Assembly: GCA_944392655.1 (NCBI GenBank)
Contig: CALXXL010000006.1
Span: 1-64,000 of the forward strand
DNA from: an uncultured Victivallaceae bacterium
Lineage (GTDB): Bacteria; Verrucomicrobiota; Lentisphaeria; Victivallales; Victivallaceae
DNA length: 64,000 nt
Direction: 5' to 3'
How positions within the stretch are numbered: position 1 is the first letter of the stretch; the number at the start of each line of letters is the position of its first letter. Made by a program: the position numbers and the translations under genes. Below the pieces are notes generated by a model. The model saw only the letters and a program-made list of their open reading frames with translations, was not told the origin of the DNA and ran no database searches. Positions 1-8,665 of this stretch are shown here, in pieces.

Positions 1-25
1 TTTAAGCTGAAGCTATTCGGCTACA

Positions 26-50
26 TACCGGCGCAGCCGGTAGTTTTTTT
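26..50 (+). terminator. Rho-independent terminator of an upstream gene
   Basis: A GC-rich hairpin (arms TACCGGC, loop GCA) is followed after one base by seven T residues. It would end a rightward transcript entering from outside the window. No gene of that transcript is visible here. Confidence 0.7.
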
Positions 51-63
51 GCGCTTAAGCTAT

Positions 64-93
64 ATAAAAAAAGCCGCTTTGATAAGCGGCTTT
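64..93 (-). terminator. Terminator of the tRNA-Lys/rpmB transcript
   Basis: Inverted repeat AAAGCCGCTT-N4-AAGCGGCTTT. On the minus strand it is followed by a run of T. It lies 20 bp beyond the rpmB stop codon. Confidence 0.8.
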
Positions 94-113
94 GACAACA
101 ATCAAAAAGTTGC

Positions 114-341
114 TCAGGCTTTGACAAAATTGCCGGTACGGATACAGGCAGCGCAAAGACGGACGCGCTTGGTCTGACCATTCACCACAATCTTGACGCT
201 CTGAATATTGGGGTTGAAGGTACGTTTCACGTTCTTCACCACATGCAGACCGATACCGCCGGCCTTTTTGCTCAACCCTTTACGAGTGATGCAGCCGCCT
301 TCCACTTTTCTCTTGCCGCACAGCATGCAGACATTACTCAT
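114..341 (-). CDS. rpmB: 50S ribosomal protein L28
   Basis: This is the small basic ribosomal protein L28 of the large subunit. The 75 codons give the usual length. Two cysteine pairs, CMLC near residue 6 and CAAC near residue 64, form the zinc-ribbon ('C+') version of the protein. The middle is lysine-rich, as expected for rRNA contact. The ATG is preceded by AGGAGTG at good spacing. A tRNA-Lys gene lies 54 bp upstream on the same strand and a terminator follows, so the two probably share a transcript. The usual partner rpmG is not adjacent. Identification is firm. Confidence 0.96.
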   Translation of the reverse strand: MSNVCMLCGKRKVEGGCITRKGLSKKAGGIGLHVVKNVKRTFNPNIQSVKIVVNGQTKRVRLCAACIRTGNFVKA

Positions 342-395
342 TTTTTCACTCCTGTATATCTGTAAATTTTTTTATAAACCCGGTAAAAATAAAAA

Positions 396-471
396 TGGTG
401 GGTTGACAGGGATTCGAACCCTGGACCACCGCCTTAAAAGGGCGATGCTCTACCGACTGAGCTATCAACCC
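396..471 (-). tRNA. tRNA-Lys (anticodon UUU)
   Basis: Read on the minus strand, the gene starts GGGTTGATAGCTCAG and ends TCAACCCACCA. The 7-bp acceptor arm pairs perfectly and CCA is encoded. The D arm is AGCTCAGTCGGTAGAGC. The anticodon loop CTTTTAA sits on a TCGCC/GGCGG stem. The T loop is GGTTCGAATCC. The anticodon TTT reads AAA and AAG as lysine. Confidence 0.97.
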
Positions 472-685
472 ACCAGCATCATGCAGTTTAAAATAACTCA
501 AAAATGAATCTTTTCAAACTCAAAACTGAAAAAAATTCAAAAATTCTTATCAGATCATAACCGCCGGTGCTTTTTCGGAAGTAAAAACACCTTTTAATTT
601 AACATCGGAATTTGTAAATTCAATCCGAAGTATTATTTTATCCGTGATTATGCTAATTCTCCAGGGATATTTACAGGATGATTTT

Positions 686-1348
686 ATGAGTGATGAAATA
701 ATGTTTTACTGGTTCGATATGGATCATACGCTGATCAACAACGACTGCGACGTCTCATGGAAAGAGTATGTTGTTAAGCATTCACTCGGTCCTGCCGACA
801 GCATGAAGAAGGCGGATGAGTTCTTTGAACAATATAACCGGGGCACCCTGGATCACGAGGCTTTTCTGAAATTTCAGCTGCTGGAGTTTGCCGGCCAGAC
901 GGAAAGTACCATGCAAACTCACTCAAGAGCGCACTTTGAGGAATTTGTCCGGGATAAGGTTTATGCCGACGCTAAAAATTATATCGCACAACTCCGCGCA
1001 GAAGGCAAAAAAACCGGCATTCTGACGGCTACCAACACCATTCTCGCTCAACCGCTGGCAGAGTATATGGAGGTCGATTTCCTACTGGGGACCACACTGG
1101 AACAGCGCAACGGCGTTTATACCGGCGGATATCTGCCGCCTTTCGGCGGTGGCAAAGGCAAGGTGGAGATAATTACCGGATTCGCTGAACACGCCGGAGT
1201 TATGCTGGCGGATATCGCCTATTTCGGCGACAGTATAAATGACCGCTTTATCCTTGAAGCGGTGGGACATCCTTTTGCTGTAAATCCATCCCCCGCACTT
1301 GATGCCTTGGCAGAGCAGCGGGGATGGACAAAAATAAAATTTGCTTAA
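686..1348 (+). CDS. HAD-superfamily phosphatase, IB (SerB-like) type
   Basis: Cytosolic HAD hydrolase of about 220 residues. Motif I, DMDHT near the N-terminus, supplies the aspartate nucleophile and the acid/base aspartate. Motif II is the TATN region, a lysine lies in GGGKGK, and motif IV is GDSINDR. These match the IB subfamily that includes phosphoserine phosphatase, but the substrate cannot be read from the sequence. I place the start at 686, where ACAGGATG gives a ribosome site. An upstream ATG at 644 lacks one. The gene is followed by the GH20-like gene after 24 bp and probably shares its transcript. It could be a sugar-phosphate phosphatase, which would suit that neighbour, but this is inference. 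Confidence 0.85.
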   Translation: MSDEIMFYWFDMDHTLINNDCDVSWKEYVVKHSLGPADSMKKADEFFEQYNRGTLDHEAFLKFQLLEFAGQTESTMQTHSRAHFEEFVRDKVYADAKNYIAQLRAEGKKTGILTATNTILAQPLAEYMEVDFLLGTTLEQRNGVYTGGYLPPFGGGKGKVEIITGFAEHAGVMLADIAYFGDSINDRFILEAVGHPFAVNPSPALDALAEQRGWTKIKFA

Positions 1349-1372
1349 CACTAAGTAATGGAGAATAATATC

Positions 1373-3223
1373 ATGTTAAAAACTCTGGTTTGGAACCGCA
1401 ATGACGTTGAACCGGCGGTCGCTGCTATGTTGACCGCGCTGGCGGAAGATTTTCCGATTGTCGAATCGGGAGAAGGCGTGAAACTCAAATTCGTCAAATC
1501 CGCCCCGGGTGTATCCAAAGTAACTCTCGAAGACAATACTGCGGTAATTGAATACGGCAGCATCGCCGCAGCAGGACGTGGCGTTGGTACAGCATTAAGC
1601 GGGCTGGAAGCGAATGAGAATACATATTTCGACACCTTCGGCATTATGCTGGATGTATCACGCAATGGCGTAATGAAGCTGGATCACTTCAAAATGTGGC
1701 TGCGCCGGCTGGCTCTGCTGGGGTACAATATGGCTATGCTCTACACCGAAGATACTTACAAGCTGCCGGATGAACCGTATTTCGGCTATATGCGCGGCGC
1801 GTATACTTTTGAAGAGATGAAAGAGCTGGATGACTACGCCGCCAGTTTGGGAATCGAAATGATCGCCTGTATTCAGACTCTCGGACACATGGAACAGGTG
1901 ATCAAGTGGGGCGCGGCATATAATCAGGTTACCGATACGACAAGAGTGTTGAATGTTGGCGAGGAAGCGACCTACAAACTGATTGAAAAAATGCTCGATT
2001 TCTGGGGCAAGGCGTTCCGCAGCCGCCGTATACATATTGGCATGGATGAAACCCACGACCTGGGACGCGGCAATTTCCTTGACCGTTACGGCTATGTCAA
2101 CGGGTTTGAACTGTTCAACCGCCATCTGGACAGAGTAAATAAAATGTGCGCCGAACGTGGGCTGCACCCGATGATCTGGTCGGATATGTATTTCCGGTTG
2201 GGCAACCCGACGCAGAATTATTATGATTTGAACACCAATATCCCGCCCGAAGTGCGCGCAAAAATTCCGGAAGGCGTTGAGCTGGTGTATTGGGACTACT
2301 ATCACAGCGATTATCAGTTCTATTATGACTTTATCAAACTGCATCAGGAGTTGAACCGGCCGGTCGCCCTGGGATCCGGGGTATGGACATGGAGCAAATT
2401 CTGGTACGACCATGTCAAAACCAAGGCTACGGTTGTACCGGGCGTTAAAGCATGCCGGGATACCGGAGTAAAGAATGTATTCTTCACTATGTGGGGAGAT
2501 GACGGCGCATTCTGCTGCTGGGATTCAGCATTGGCAGGATTGACTTTCGCCGCGGAAATATGCTATACCGGAACCGAAAATGAAGACGCATGCCGCCGCC
2601 GTTTCGCCGCAATCTGCGGCGGGGATTTCGACGCTTACGCCACCGCGGGAAAACTGGATGTTCACCGCGAAAAATGGGCGCTCAGCTGCTACCACCTCTT
2701 CTGGGATGACCCGATTCTCGGATGCGCATGGAACTATTACAAGATCGTCGATCCCGATTTTGACCAGATTGTTCTGAACGTATATAAGGAAATATGCGAA
2801 TGCCTGGCGGATAAGCGCAGCGAAGACGGATGCGCCGATTTGAACCACCCGTACCTGATTGCCGATGTGGTTATGAAAAAACTCCGGTTCCGGAAGCGGC
2901 TTCTCGCTGTTTATGAGGCTGGCGACCGCAGCGGTGCGGCAGAACTGGCTGCGGAGATTCCGGATATAATCGCGGCATACACCGAAATTGCCGACTCTTT
3001 CCGTACAGTATGGCATACGGTCTTCAAACCGTTCGGATATGAGGTAATACAGATCCGCAACGGCGGCCAGATCGCCAGATGGAAGGAACTGCACCGGAAA
3101 CTACTGGAATACTCCGCCGGTACCGCACAGAATATTCCGGAACTGGATGAAAAACTCGATTCAGACATTCCGGCGCTGCCGATATGGTACAAGGGAGTGG
3201 CTACATCCACATCTATTTTATAA
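1373..3223 (+). CDS. GH20-like beta-N-acetylhexosaminidase family protein
   Basis: Predicted glycoside hydrolase with a GH20-type TIM barrel, about 616 residues. The barrel begins near GIMLDVSRNGV (about residue 95), a region typical of GH20 enzymes. The motif HIGMDETHDLG near residue 225 carries the adjacent Asp-Glu pair that polarises the substrate N-acetyl group and acts as acid. An N-terminal domain of about 90 residues precedes the barrel and a helical C-terminus follows. No signal peptide is visible, so it should act in the cytoplasm on imported oligosaccharides. I prefer ATG 1373 because GGAG lies 9 bases upstream of it. The gene sits between the HAD phosphatase and the ferredoxin-nitroreductase in an apparent operon. 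Exact substrate is unknown. Confidence 0.8.
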   Translation: MLKTLVWNRNDVEPAVAAMLTALAEDFPIVESGEGVKLKFVKSAPGVSKVTLEDNTAVIEYGSIAAAGRGVGTALSGLEANENTYFDTFGIMLDVSRNGVMKLDHFKMWLRRLALLGYNMAMLYTEDTYKLPDEPYFGYMRGAYTFEEMKELDDYAASLGIEMIACIQTLGHMEQVIKWGAAYNQVTDTTRVLNVGEEATYKLIEKMLDFWGKAFRSRRIHIGMDETHDLGRGNFLDRYGYVNGFELFNRHLDRVNKMCAERGLHPMIWSDMYFRLGNPTQNYYDLNTNIPPEVRAKIPEGVELVYWDYYHSDYQFYYDFIKLHQELNRPVALGSGVWTWSKFWYDHVKTKATVVPGVKACRDTGVKNVFFTMWGDDGAFCCWDSALAGLTFAAEICYTGTENEDACRRRFAAICGGDFDAYATAGKLDVHREKWALSCYHLFWDDPILGCAWNYYKIVDPDFDQIVLNVYKEICECLADKRSEDGCADLNHPYLIADVVMKKLRFRKRLLAVYEAGDRSGAAELAAEIPDIIAAYTEIADSFRTVWHTVFKPFGYEVIQIRNGGQIARWKELHRKLLEYSAGTAQNIPELDEKLDSDIPALPIWYKGVATSTSIL

Positions 3224-3254
3224 CAATAACTGACAAGCCAGGGGGGACTACAAC

Positions 3255-4079
3255 ATGGGGAAACTCAACTTTGCAATCGATGAAAGCCGGTGTATACACT
3301 GTGACAGTTGCGTAAAAGAGTGTCCGCGGCGGATTATATGTGATACGGATCCCGTTCCATCTATCCCGCCGGAAATGGAGGAGAACTGCATGGCTTGTCA
3401 GCATTGTCTGACCATTTGTCCGACTGGAGCTGTCTCCATTTTCGGCAAACACCCGGAAGACAGCATCCCGTTGAGCAGCGAAACCCTGCCAACCCCGCAT
3501 AAGCTAGCTACTTTATTGCGGGGCAGGCGTAGTATCCGCCGATTCCGGCAGGAGAATGTTGACAAGGCGCTGATTCACGAAATAATGGCTACCGTATCCA
3601 ACGCTCCAACCGGATGCAATGCCATGGATGTTCACTTTTCGTTGATCGATGATATCGACGTTATGCACCGTTTTCTCGGTAAAGTCGTCACCGGACTGGA
3701 GAACGCGGCACAGAGCGGGCGCGATGTGCCGGAACACCTTTTGAAAGCGGCGGCAAAATATCGCGAAAGCGGAATAGATACATTTTTCCGCGGAGCTCCG
3801 CATCTGCTGGTGGCAACAACTGGAGAGCAGGCCGTATGCGGCCCGGAGGATATAATTATATCGCTGACATATTTTGAACTTTTAGCACACAGCTTCGGAC
3901 TGGGAGCAACCTGGTGCGGCTATTTGAAGTTCGTCACTGACGCAGTTCCGGAACTGAAACTGGAACTCGGTATCGCCGAAAACAAATATCTGTACGGCGT
4001 TATGTTCGGCAAGCCGGCAATCCGGCACTGCCGGACAGCTCAGCGCGACGAAGCGGCAAAGATAAGAGTAATAAAGTAG
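3255..4079 (+). CDS. Ferredoxin-nitroreductase fusion protein
   Basis: A 274-residue two-domain redox protein. Residues about 8-65 hold a 2[4Fe-4S] ferredoxin with CIHCDSCVKECP and CMACQHCLTICP. The rest is an FMN-binding nitroreductase fold, beginning RGRRSIRRFR near residue 92. Such fusions occur in anaerobes, where the ferredoxin part can feed electrons to the flavin. Natural substrates are usually unknown. A GGGGGG run lies 10 bp before the ATG. It is the last gene of the 686-4079 operon and is followed by a strong terminator. Nothing links it directly to the glycosidase upstream beyond position. Confidence 0.9.
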   Translation: MGKLNFAIDESRCIHCDSCVKECPRRIICDTDPVPSIPPEMEENCMACQHCLTICPTGAVSIFGKHPEDSIPLSSETLPTPHKLATLLRGRRSIRRFRQENVDKALIHEIMATVSNAPTGCNAMDVHFSLIDDIDVMHRFLGKVVTGLENAAQSGRDVPEHLLKAAAKYRESGIDTFFRGAPHLLVATTGEQAVCGPEDIIISLTYFELLAHSFGLGATWCGYLKFVTDAVPELKLELGIAENKYLYGVMFGKPAIRHCRTAQRDEAAKIRVIK

Positions 4080-4096
4080 ATTAATTACGCATCTCC

Positions 4097-4138
4097 AAAA
4101 CTCCCGGGGGGCGGGAGTTACCCCCCGGGAGTTTTTTC
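4097..4138 (+). terminator. Strong terminator after the nitroreductase gene
   Basis: A 13-bp stem AACTCCCGGGGGG paired with CCCCCCGGGAGTT is followed by TTTTTT. It ends the 686-4079 operon. The gene on the far side is convergent. Confidence 0.9.
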
Positions 4139-4189
4139 TCTCTTCCCCCATAAACCATTATCTGATCCACTCCCAAGATAATATTCTGC

Positions 4190-5521
4190 TTATAAAACCA
4201 ACGTGTATTCGTTTTCACTGCGCGGCGTCATTGCCACTTTATGATGACATCCGGCGATGTCAAGAAGATATTCGCCGTAAAAACCGTTCCATTCGGCCTC
4301 GCCGTCGGCGTTGGTCACAATTGTGGTCTCAGTATGCCACTCTTTATTTACCAGACGATCAAGCATACGGTATGATGGTTTCTCTTTGAAGTCAGCATCA
4401 ATAAGACATGCATCAAACCGGCTCTCCGAACCGAATGCGGTTTTATCACACATATTCCAATATACAATGGAAGCACAGTTGCGCTGACTGAACCAGACCC
4501 GGTACAGATTATACAGCAACTGAGCCTGAACCTCTTCCGCCAGTTCACGCGGCAGATCGGGATACGTGGTAAGGGAAATCTCCGAAATATGCAACGGCAT
4601 ATTGAGCTTACCCAGTTGATCCATTACATTGAGCAGATGGACTGGATCAAAGTAATTCCGGTTCTCCGGCGCAGAATGTACTTCCGGAGAGTTACCATAC
4701 ATATGAAACTGCATACCAAGTCCATCAAGCTTCACGCCGCGACGCAGAAGACGGTCGGCAAAAAGGAACATCGGACTGCTGTCGTGCGCAAAAGCCCCGA
4801 AACTGATGAATTCACCATCGTTATAGATAAATTCATTCGATACAGGAAAGTACTTCTCCGCCATTTTAAAGACCATATAGGCGTAATCCGCCGGTACCGA
4901 CGCATCGTTGATGCCGGGATTATGACGCGGATGATAGGTGAACGTCTCATTAAGTACATCCCATTTCCTTATTCTTGTACCATAGCGTTCCCCCAGAAGC
5001 GCTATACGCTTTTCCAGCCGATGCATCACTTCGCGGGAATCCTTTGACAACCATGCCGGGGCAAAATTATCGCAAAACAGCCAGTGCCCCTTGGGCGCAA
5101 TTTGATTTTCTTCACACCAATCAAGCATAACATCAACCGGCGGACGACGCTCAACCCGGGGCGAATCAGCGCCAAAACGCGGCTGATTTTCCACCGGCTC
5201 CAGCGTATCCCAGAGAAACGGCACCACCGCTTCATTAAATACACGCTTGAAATACATCTCGTATGCGTCATTTTTTTCCTGACACTCAAAGTCTTTAAGT
5301 TTAAAAGCATTACAGCCAAATTTAAAATCGTGGGTAAGCTGTTTGACTTTTATCTCCTGATTGGCTAACGGCTTTCCATTGCCATCTTTTAAATAAAGCG
5401 TACCCCAACCCATGCGGTTACGCTTGATGTCCAGCTCCACCCGCTGCCAGGTACCGGCCTTGGGGTGTTCAAAAAAACGCATCAGTTTCTTGATTTCAGC
5501 CTGCGACGATACAATATCCAC
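4190..5521 (-). CDS. GH10 xylanase-like glycoside hydrolase
   Basis: Predicted endo-1,4-beta-xylanase-type enzyme of family GH10, about 443 residues. The acid/base glutamate is in WDVLNETF and the nucleophile glutamate in HISEIS, both typical of the family. An N-terminal beta-rich stretch (RVELDIKRNRMG...) precedes the barrel. No signal peptide is seen, so the protein probably acts inside the cell on xylo-oligosaccharides. The start is a GTG at 5521, chosen because AAGGAG lies 7 bp upstream. ATGs further upstream in the same frame have no such site. The gene is divergent from an AraC regulator, its likely controller. Substrate is inferred from family. Confidence 0.85.
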   Translation of the reverse strand: MDIVSSQAEIKKLMRFFEHPKAGTWQRVELDIKRNRMGWGTLYLKDGNGKPLANQEIKVKQLTHDFKFGCNAFKLKDFECQEKNDAYEMYFKRVFNEAVVPFLWDTLEPVENQPRFGADSPRVERRPPVDVMLDWCEENQIAPKGHWLFCDNFAPAWLSKDSREVMHRLEKRIALLGERYGTRIRKWDVLNETFTYHPRHNPGINDASVPADYAYMVFKMAEKYFPVSNEFIYNDGEFISFGAFAHDSSPMFLFADRLLRRGVKLDGLGMQFHMYGNSPEVHSAPENRNYFDPVHLLNVMDQLGKLNMPLHISEISLTTYPDLPRELAEEVQAQLLYNLYRVWFSQRNCASIVYWNMCDKTAFGSESRFDACLIDADFKEKPSYRMLDRLVNKEWHTETTIVTNADGEAEWNGFYGEYLLDIAGCHHKVAMTPRSENEYTLVL

Positions 5522-5572
5522 AATTGTGCTCCTTTTTAGGTTCATTGTTATTAAAAATTTACACAGCTGATA

Positions 5573-5601
5573 TTGCAAAATCAATTTTGGCAGGATATAA
5601 T
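5573..5601 (+). promoter_or_regulatory. Sigma-70-type promoter of the AraC-family gene
   Basis: TTGCAA, a 17-bp spacer and TATAAT lie 43 bp before the AraC-family start codon. The match to the vegetative consensus is close. Confidence 0.65.
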
Positions 5602-5616
5602 AGATTTGTATTTCGT

Positions 5617-5628
5617 CAAATACATTTG
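5617..5628. promoter_or_regulatory. Small palindrome in the AraC/GH10 control region
   Basis: CAAAT-AC-ATTTG is a 12-bp inverted repeat just downstream of the probable transcription start of the regulator gene. It could be an operator for self-control. It is short and may be chance. Confidence 0.3.
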
Positions 5629-5643
5629 GTAAATTAACAAAAA

Positions 5644-6567
5644 ATGCGCAAGATAGATTTTTGGAGCCGTCCGGCTCATATTGAACCGGTAATATATTTT
5701 CAGGAGAACGGGAGACAGTTCAGCTCCCGCGAACGGCACCGCTTTTTGCGTTATATCATGCCGTCAGAACAGGATCTTTCGCTGCTGTGCAGCTGTCAGC
5801 TGATCTGCAACAGCCGCTCGTGGACCGGCGATTATCACCGCCGGATCAATCCAGGATTCCTCACAATAATGCTGATCCATTCCGGAGAGACCCTCGTACG
5901 CCACAATAAAGATTATATCGCCGCCGACCCAGGAGATGTGGTATTACTGCATCCAGACGCAGATTATGAGGTGATGAGTGAGGGGTTTTGCGAAAGATCG
6001 GCAATAATTATAGAGGGAACCGGCGTCTCCGCTCTGCTGGAGGCTTCAGGATTGTCGGAGACGATCTGCGTTACACCGGCAGATCCATCCATGGTGGAAA
6101 AGTGTCTGGACAAACTCGCGGTTATGTTGCCGGAGAGCCACCTGCCCAGAACCAGACACAATATCTCAGTTACATGTTATGAGATTATTCAGCTTTTGTC
6201 TGAACCGGAGATATCTTCCGGACTACCCGCAGAATTGGAGATCGCAATCAGTCAGATAAGTCATGGATATGCTTCTACGTTAACGCTTGAAATGCTGGCA
6301 AAAAATTCCGGAACCAGCGTGACAAACCTCGTGCGGCTGTTCCGGAAGTATTTAAATACTACTCCGCACCGTTATTTAATCGATTTCCGGATGCGACACG
6401 CAGAACGACTGCTGGATGAACACATATCCTCAATAAAAGAGATAGCTCAGTTGGTCGGGTACCCCAATCCGCTGAACTTCTCTACCGAATTCCGCCGCCG
6501 GCATGGATGTTCCCCACGCGAATGGAGCGCCAGAAACAACGCCCCGGGCAATAATCAAACGCCTTAA
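5644..6567 (+). CDS. AraC-family transcriptional regulator
   Basis: A 307-residue regulator. The first 180 residues form a cupin-like sensor region, with HPDADYEVMSEG typical of the AraC ligand-binding barrel. The C-terminal 100 residues hold two helix-turn-helix units: LEMLAKNSGTSVTNLVRLFRK and IKEIAQLVGYPNPLNFSTEF. The ending CSPREWS is characteristic of the family. It is divergent from the GH10 gene and probably controls it in response to a sugar, which is the usual arrangement in glycan-use loci. The ligand is unknown. The ribosome site is weak. Confidence 0.9.
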   Translation: MRKIDFWSRPAHIEPVIYFQENGRQFSSRERHRFLRYIMPSEQDLSLLCSCQLICNSRSWTGDYHRRINPGFLTIMLIHSGETLVRHNKDYIAADPGDVVLLHPDADYEVMSEGFCERSAIIIEGTGVSALLEASGLSETICVTPADPSMVEKCLDKLAVMLPESHLPRTRHNISVTCYEIIQLLSEPEISSGLPAELEIAISQISHGYASTLTLEMLAKNSGTSVTNLVRLFRKYLNTTPHRYLIDFRMRHAERLLDEHISSIKEIAQLVGYPNPLNFSTEFRRRHGCSPREWSARNNAPGNNQTP

Positions 6568-6576
6568 AGCATAAAA

Positions 6577-7176
6577 TCAGGCATCAATATTTTCAATAAA
6601 GTAATCGGGATAATTCTTTTTATAACCGGTATAAACCCGATCAGTCATACCATCCAGATTAAGCTGATACATCCGGAAAATCACCCGTATATTCTTGGGC
6701 TGCCACTGCTCAACATAACTGTAACAGTATTTCATCCCTATTTTGCGCATTACCGCACCGCTGCGCGGATTGTTTACGTCATGAGTTGCAGTTATAAAGT
6801 CCATTTTGTCTGCACGCAACCGCTGAACCACCGCCTTCGCAGCTTCAGTGACAATACCGCGGTGCCACAGATCTCTGCGCAGACCGTAACCAAAGTCATG
6901 ACTCTCGCCTTCGCTTAACCCGATATAACCGACTGGAATGTTATCTTCTTTAAGGCATATCGCGTAACGATAGCCTTTTTCCCCATTATAAGTATTGAGA
7001 AAACGCTCTTGAACATGCTGCCGGGCCTCATCCAGATCTTTCACGGGGAACCACGGCAGGAAACGATTGGTCTCAATATCGCTCAGGATAGTAAACATCG
7101 CTTCTATGTCTTCAGGTTCTCCCGTGAATTTTCTCAATATAAGACGGTCGGTAATTAATTGAGGAGAATTAGACAT
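6577..7176 (-). CDS. GNAT acetyltransferase, RimJ/RimL type
   Basis: A 199-residue acetyl-CoA-dependent N-acetyltransferase of the RimJ/RimL branch. It opens with LITDRLILRKF, the usual first strand of this group. The acetyl-CoA loop region is GYGLRRDLWHRGIVTEAA, and NPRSGAVMRKIGMK is the conserved C-terminal helix. Members acetylate ribosomal proteins, antibiotics or small amines, and the target here cannot be told. The start is ATG 7176, with AGGA six bases upstream. An earlier in-frame codon at 7194 would overlap the upstream gene. It lies 8 bp after the DUF134-NifX fusion and is probably cotranscribed with it. Confidence 0.88.
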   Translation of the reverse strand: MSNSPQLITDRLILRKFTGEPEDIEAMFTILSDIETNRFLPWFPVKDLDEARQHVQERFLNTYNGEKGYRYAICLKEDNIPVGYIGLSEGESHDFGYGLRRDLWHRGIVTEAAKAVVQRLRADKMDFITATHDVNNPRSGAVMRKIGMKYCYSYVEQWQPKNIRVIFRMYQLNLDGMTDRVYTGYKKNYPDYFIENIDA

Positions 7177-7184
7177 AAAAATTC

Positions 7185-7934
7185 CTAGTGACACTTATGT
7201 TCACCACAGCCATGCTCGCCACACTTGTGATTTTCTCCATGATGGTGATGATTGCACTGGAAAGCCGCGTTGACTTTCAACGTCCCGTCAAGATAAGCAT
7301 TTACCACATCGGTAACGTTGCCTGACGCGCCGCCAATCAATTCAATTCCAGCCTCGGCCAACGCCATTTGTGCTCCGCCGCCAATACCGCCGCAGATCAG
7401 AAGATCTATATTATTCCCGCTCAACAGTCCGGCCAATGCTCCATGCCCGCTCTCTCCTGTTGACTCTATACGCATGTCTTTGATTTTGCCGTCTTCAATA
7501 TCAAATACGGCAAATTCCGGCGTGTGCCCGAAATGCTGAAAAACCTGATTGTTTTCACAAGTAACCGCGATTCTCATAATTCTTTCTCCTGCTGAATGTT
7601 GTTTGTAATTTTTCAAGCCGCAGAAACGGCATTTTTTTCCAATACATCTATCCGGAATACCATAGCCGGACTCACCCGCCACATTGAACGATTTCCTGAA
7701 ACACAGGGCAAAAGCCAGCTTACGGTGAGCAGAGTACAGCAGACGCTGTAATGTCCCCCGGGATATATTCATCCGCTCCGCCGCCTCTCCCTGCGGCAGC
7801 TCCTCCAGGTCGCACAGACGCAAAGCCTCCAACTCATCAGCCGGAATATTCAGCAGCGGTTCATCCGCCCCTGCACGGAAGCAGACCGGAATATACCCGG
7901 GACAGATTACACGATCTTTGGTTGGACGCGACAT
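7185..7934 (-). CDS. DUF134 helix-turn-helix / NifX-like fusion protein
   Basis: A 249-residue fusion. The N-terminal 100 residues match DUF134: opening MSRPTKDR and a helix-turn-helix in GEAAERMNISRGTLQRLLYSA. A linker carries CIGKKCRFC, a possible metal site. From about residue 119 a dinitrogenase Fe-Mo cofactor-type domain (NifX/NifB-like) begins with MRIAVTCENNQVFQHFG and includes LICGGIGGGAQ. The tail is rich in His and Cys (CNHHHHGENHKCGEHGCGEH), a likely metal-binding end. No nitrogenase genes are present, so a metal- or cluster-sensing regulator is more likely than a cofactor role, as an inference. AGGAG precedes the ATG. A near-perfect palindrome lies just upstream. Confidence 0.85.
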   Translation of the reverse strand: MSRPTKDRVICPGYIPVCFRAGADEPLLNIPADELEALRLCDLEELPQGEAAERMNISRGTLQRLLYSAHRKLAFALCFRKSFNVAGESGYGIPDRCIGKKCRFCGLKNYKQHSAGERIMRIAVTCENNQVFQHFGHTPEFAVFDIEDGKIKDMRIESTGESGHGALAGLLSGNNIDLLICGGIGGGAQMALAEAGIELIGGASGNVTDVVNAYLDGTLKVNAAFQCNHHHHGENHKCGEHGCGEHKCH

Positions 7935-7947
7935 TGTTTATCTCCTG

Positions 7948-7967
7948 TTTTGTGCAAATGCACAAAA
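7948..7967. promoter_or_regulatory. Palindromic operator candidate before the DUF134-NifX gene
   Basis: TTTTGTGCA-AA-TGCACAAAA has perfect 9-bp arms with a 2-bp spacer. It lies 14 bp upstream of the start codon. The position suits self-repression by the helix-turn-helix of the gene product. It could also be read in the 104-bp gap after the chromate-transporter genes. Confidence 0.6.
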
Positions 7968-8038
7968 ATAAATGTAATCCGATTTTTCAATAAAGCAAAT
8001 GAAAAACCGGGGAATAAACGGATTTTTTTCCGGTTTGC

Positions 8039-8665
8039 TTACCGGCAGATGAAAGCGCCGACAACCGCGCTTATTATCATAAGATAGAAGACATTGACCT
8101 TTTTCCACAGCATGAGAGCAGTTGATACAGCCATAATGGCAAATCCGGAAAAACGGAATCCCGGCCACTCCGGAGCTTCGGAAATCCCGAGCAGATACTC
8201 CATCCATTTTTCAAACGGCAATTCACTGCGGAAAACCGACATACCCATAAAAATCATCACCGCCATCAGAATAAGTGCAACTGATGCCGGACGTATACCA
8301 CCTAAAATTCCCTGAACTATCAGGCTCTTTTCCCACTTCTTCAGATAATAACTTGCCCCTATCACCAGAAAATATCCCGGCGTGAGAATACCTGCGGTTC
8401 CGACAATGCCGCCAATTATACCGGTAAAAATATTATTCGCCGCCCCGGCACCTTCCAGATAACCGACAAACGTACCGGTATTCAGCCCGATCGGCCCCGG
8501 CGTCATCTGCGCTATGGCAACCAGATTGCCGAACATATCGGCATCAAGAATAAAATTGGGATTCTCAACAATATTGGCTATAATAAGCGGCACCAGCACA
8601 TACCCGCCGCCAAAACACAGCAACCCGAACTGAAAGAAGAGCCAGTAAACTGCCAACATACTCAT
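8039..8665 (-). CDS. Chromate transporter family protein, second half
   Basis: A 208-residue integral membrane protein with one CHR domain. The signature FGGGYVLVPLI is near residue 18 and AQMTPGPIGLNTGTFVGY near residue 54. Hydrophobic segments suggest about six membrane spans. Short-chain CHR proteins usually work as pairs, and here the partner is the gene just upstream, overlapping by 4 bp. GGAGG lies seven bases before the ATG. The family exports chromate or takes up sulfate-like anions. The natural anion is not known for gut-type anaerobes. It is the last gene of the 11729-8039 leftward group. Confidence 0.9.
   Translation of the reverse strand: MSMLAVYWLFFQFGLLCFGGGYVLVPLIIANIVENPNFILDADMFGNLVAIAQMTPGPIGLNTGTFVGYLEGAGAANNIFTGIIGGIVGTAGILTPGYFLVIGASYYLKKWEKSLIVQGILGGIRPASVALILMAVMIFMGMSVFRSELPFEKWMEYLLGISEAPEWPGFRFSGFAIMAVSTALMLWKKVNVFYLMIISAVVGAFICR

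Noticed and set aside
644-685. Longer start of the HAD gene at 644
   Set aside because: No ribosome site; the family start fits ATG 686.
7185-7934. Nitrogenase cofactor gene nifX
   Set aside because: The domain is fused to DUF134 and no nif structural genes are present (nifJ here is the fermentation PFOR).
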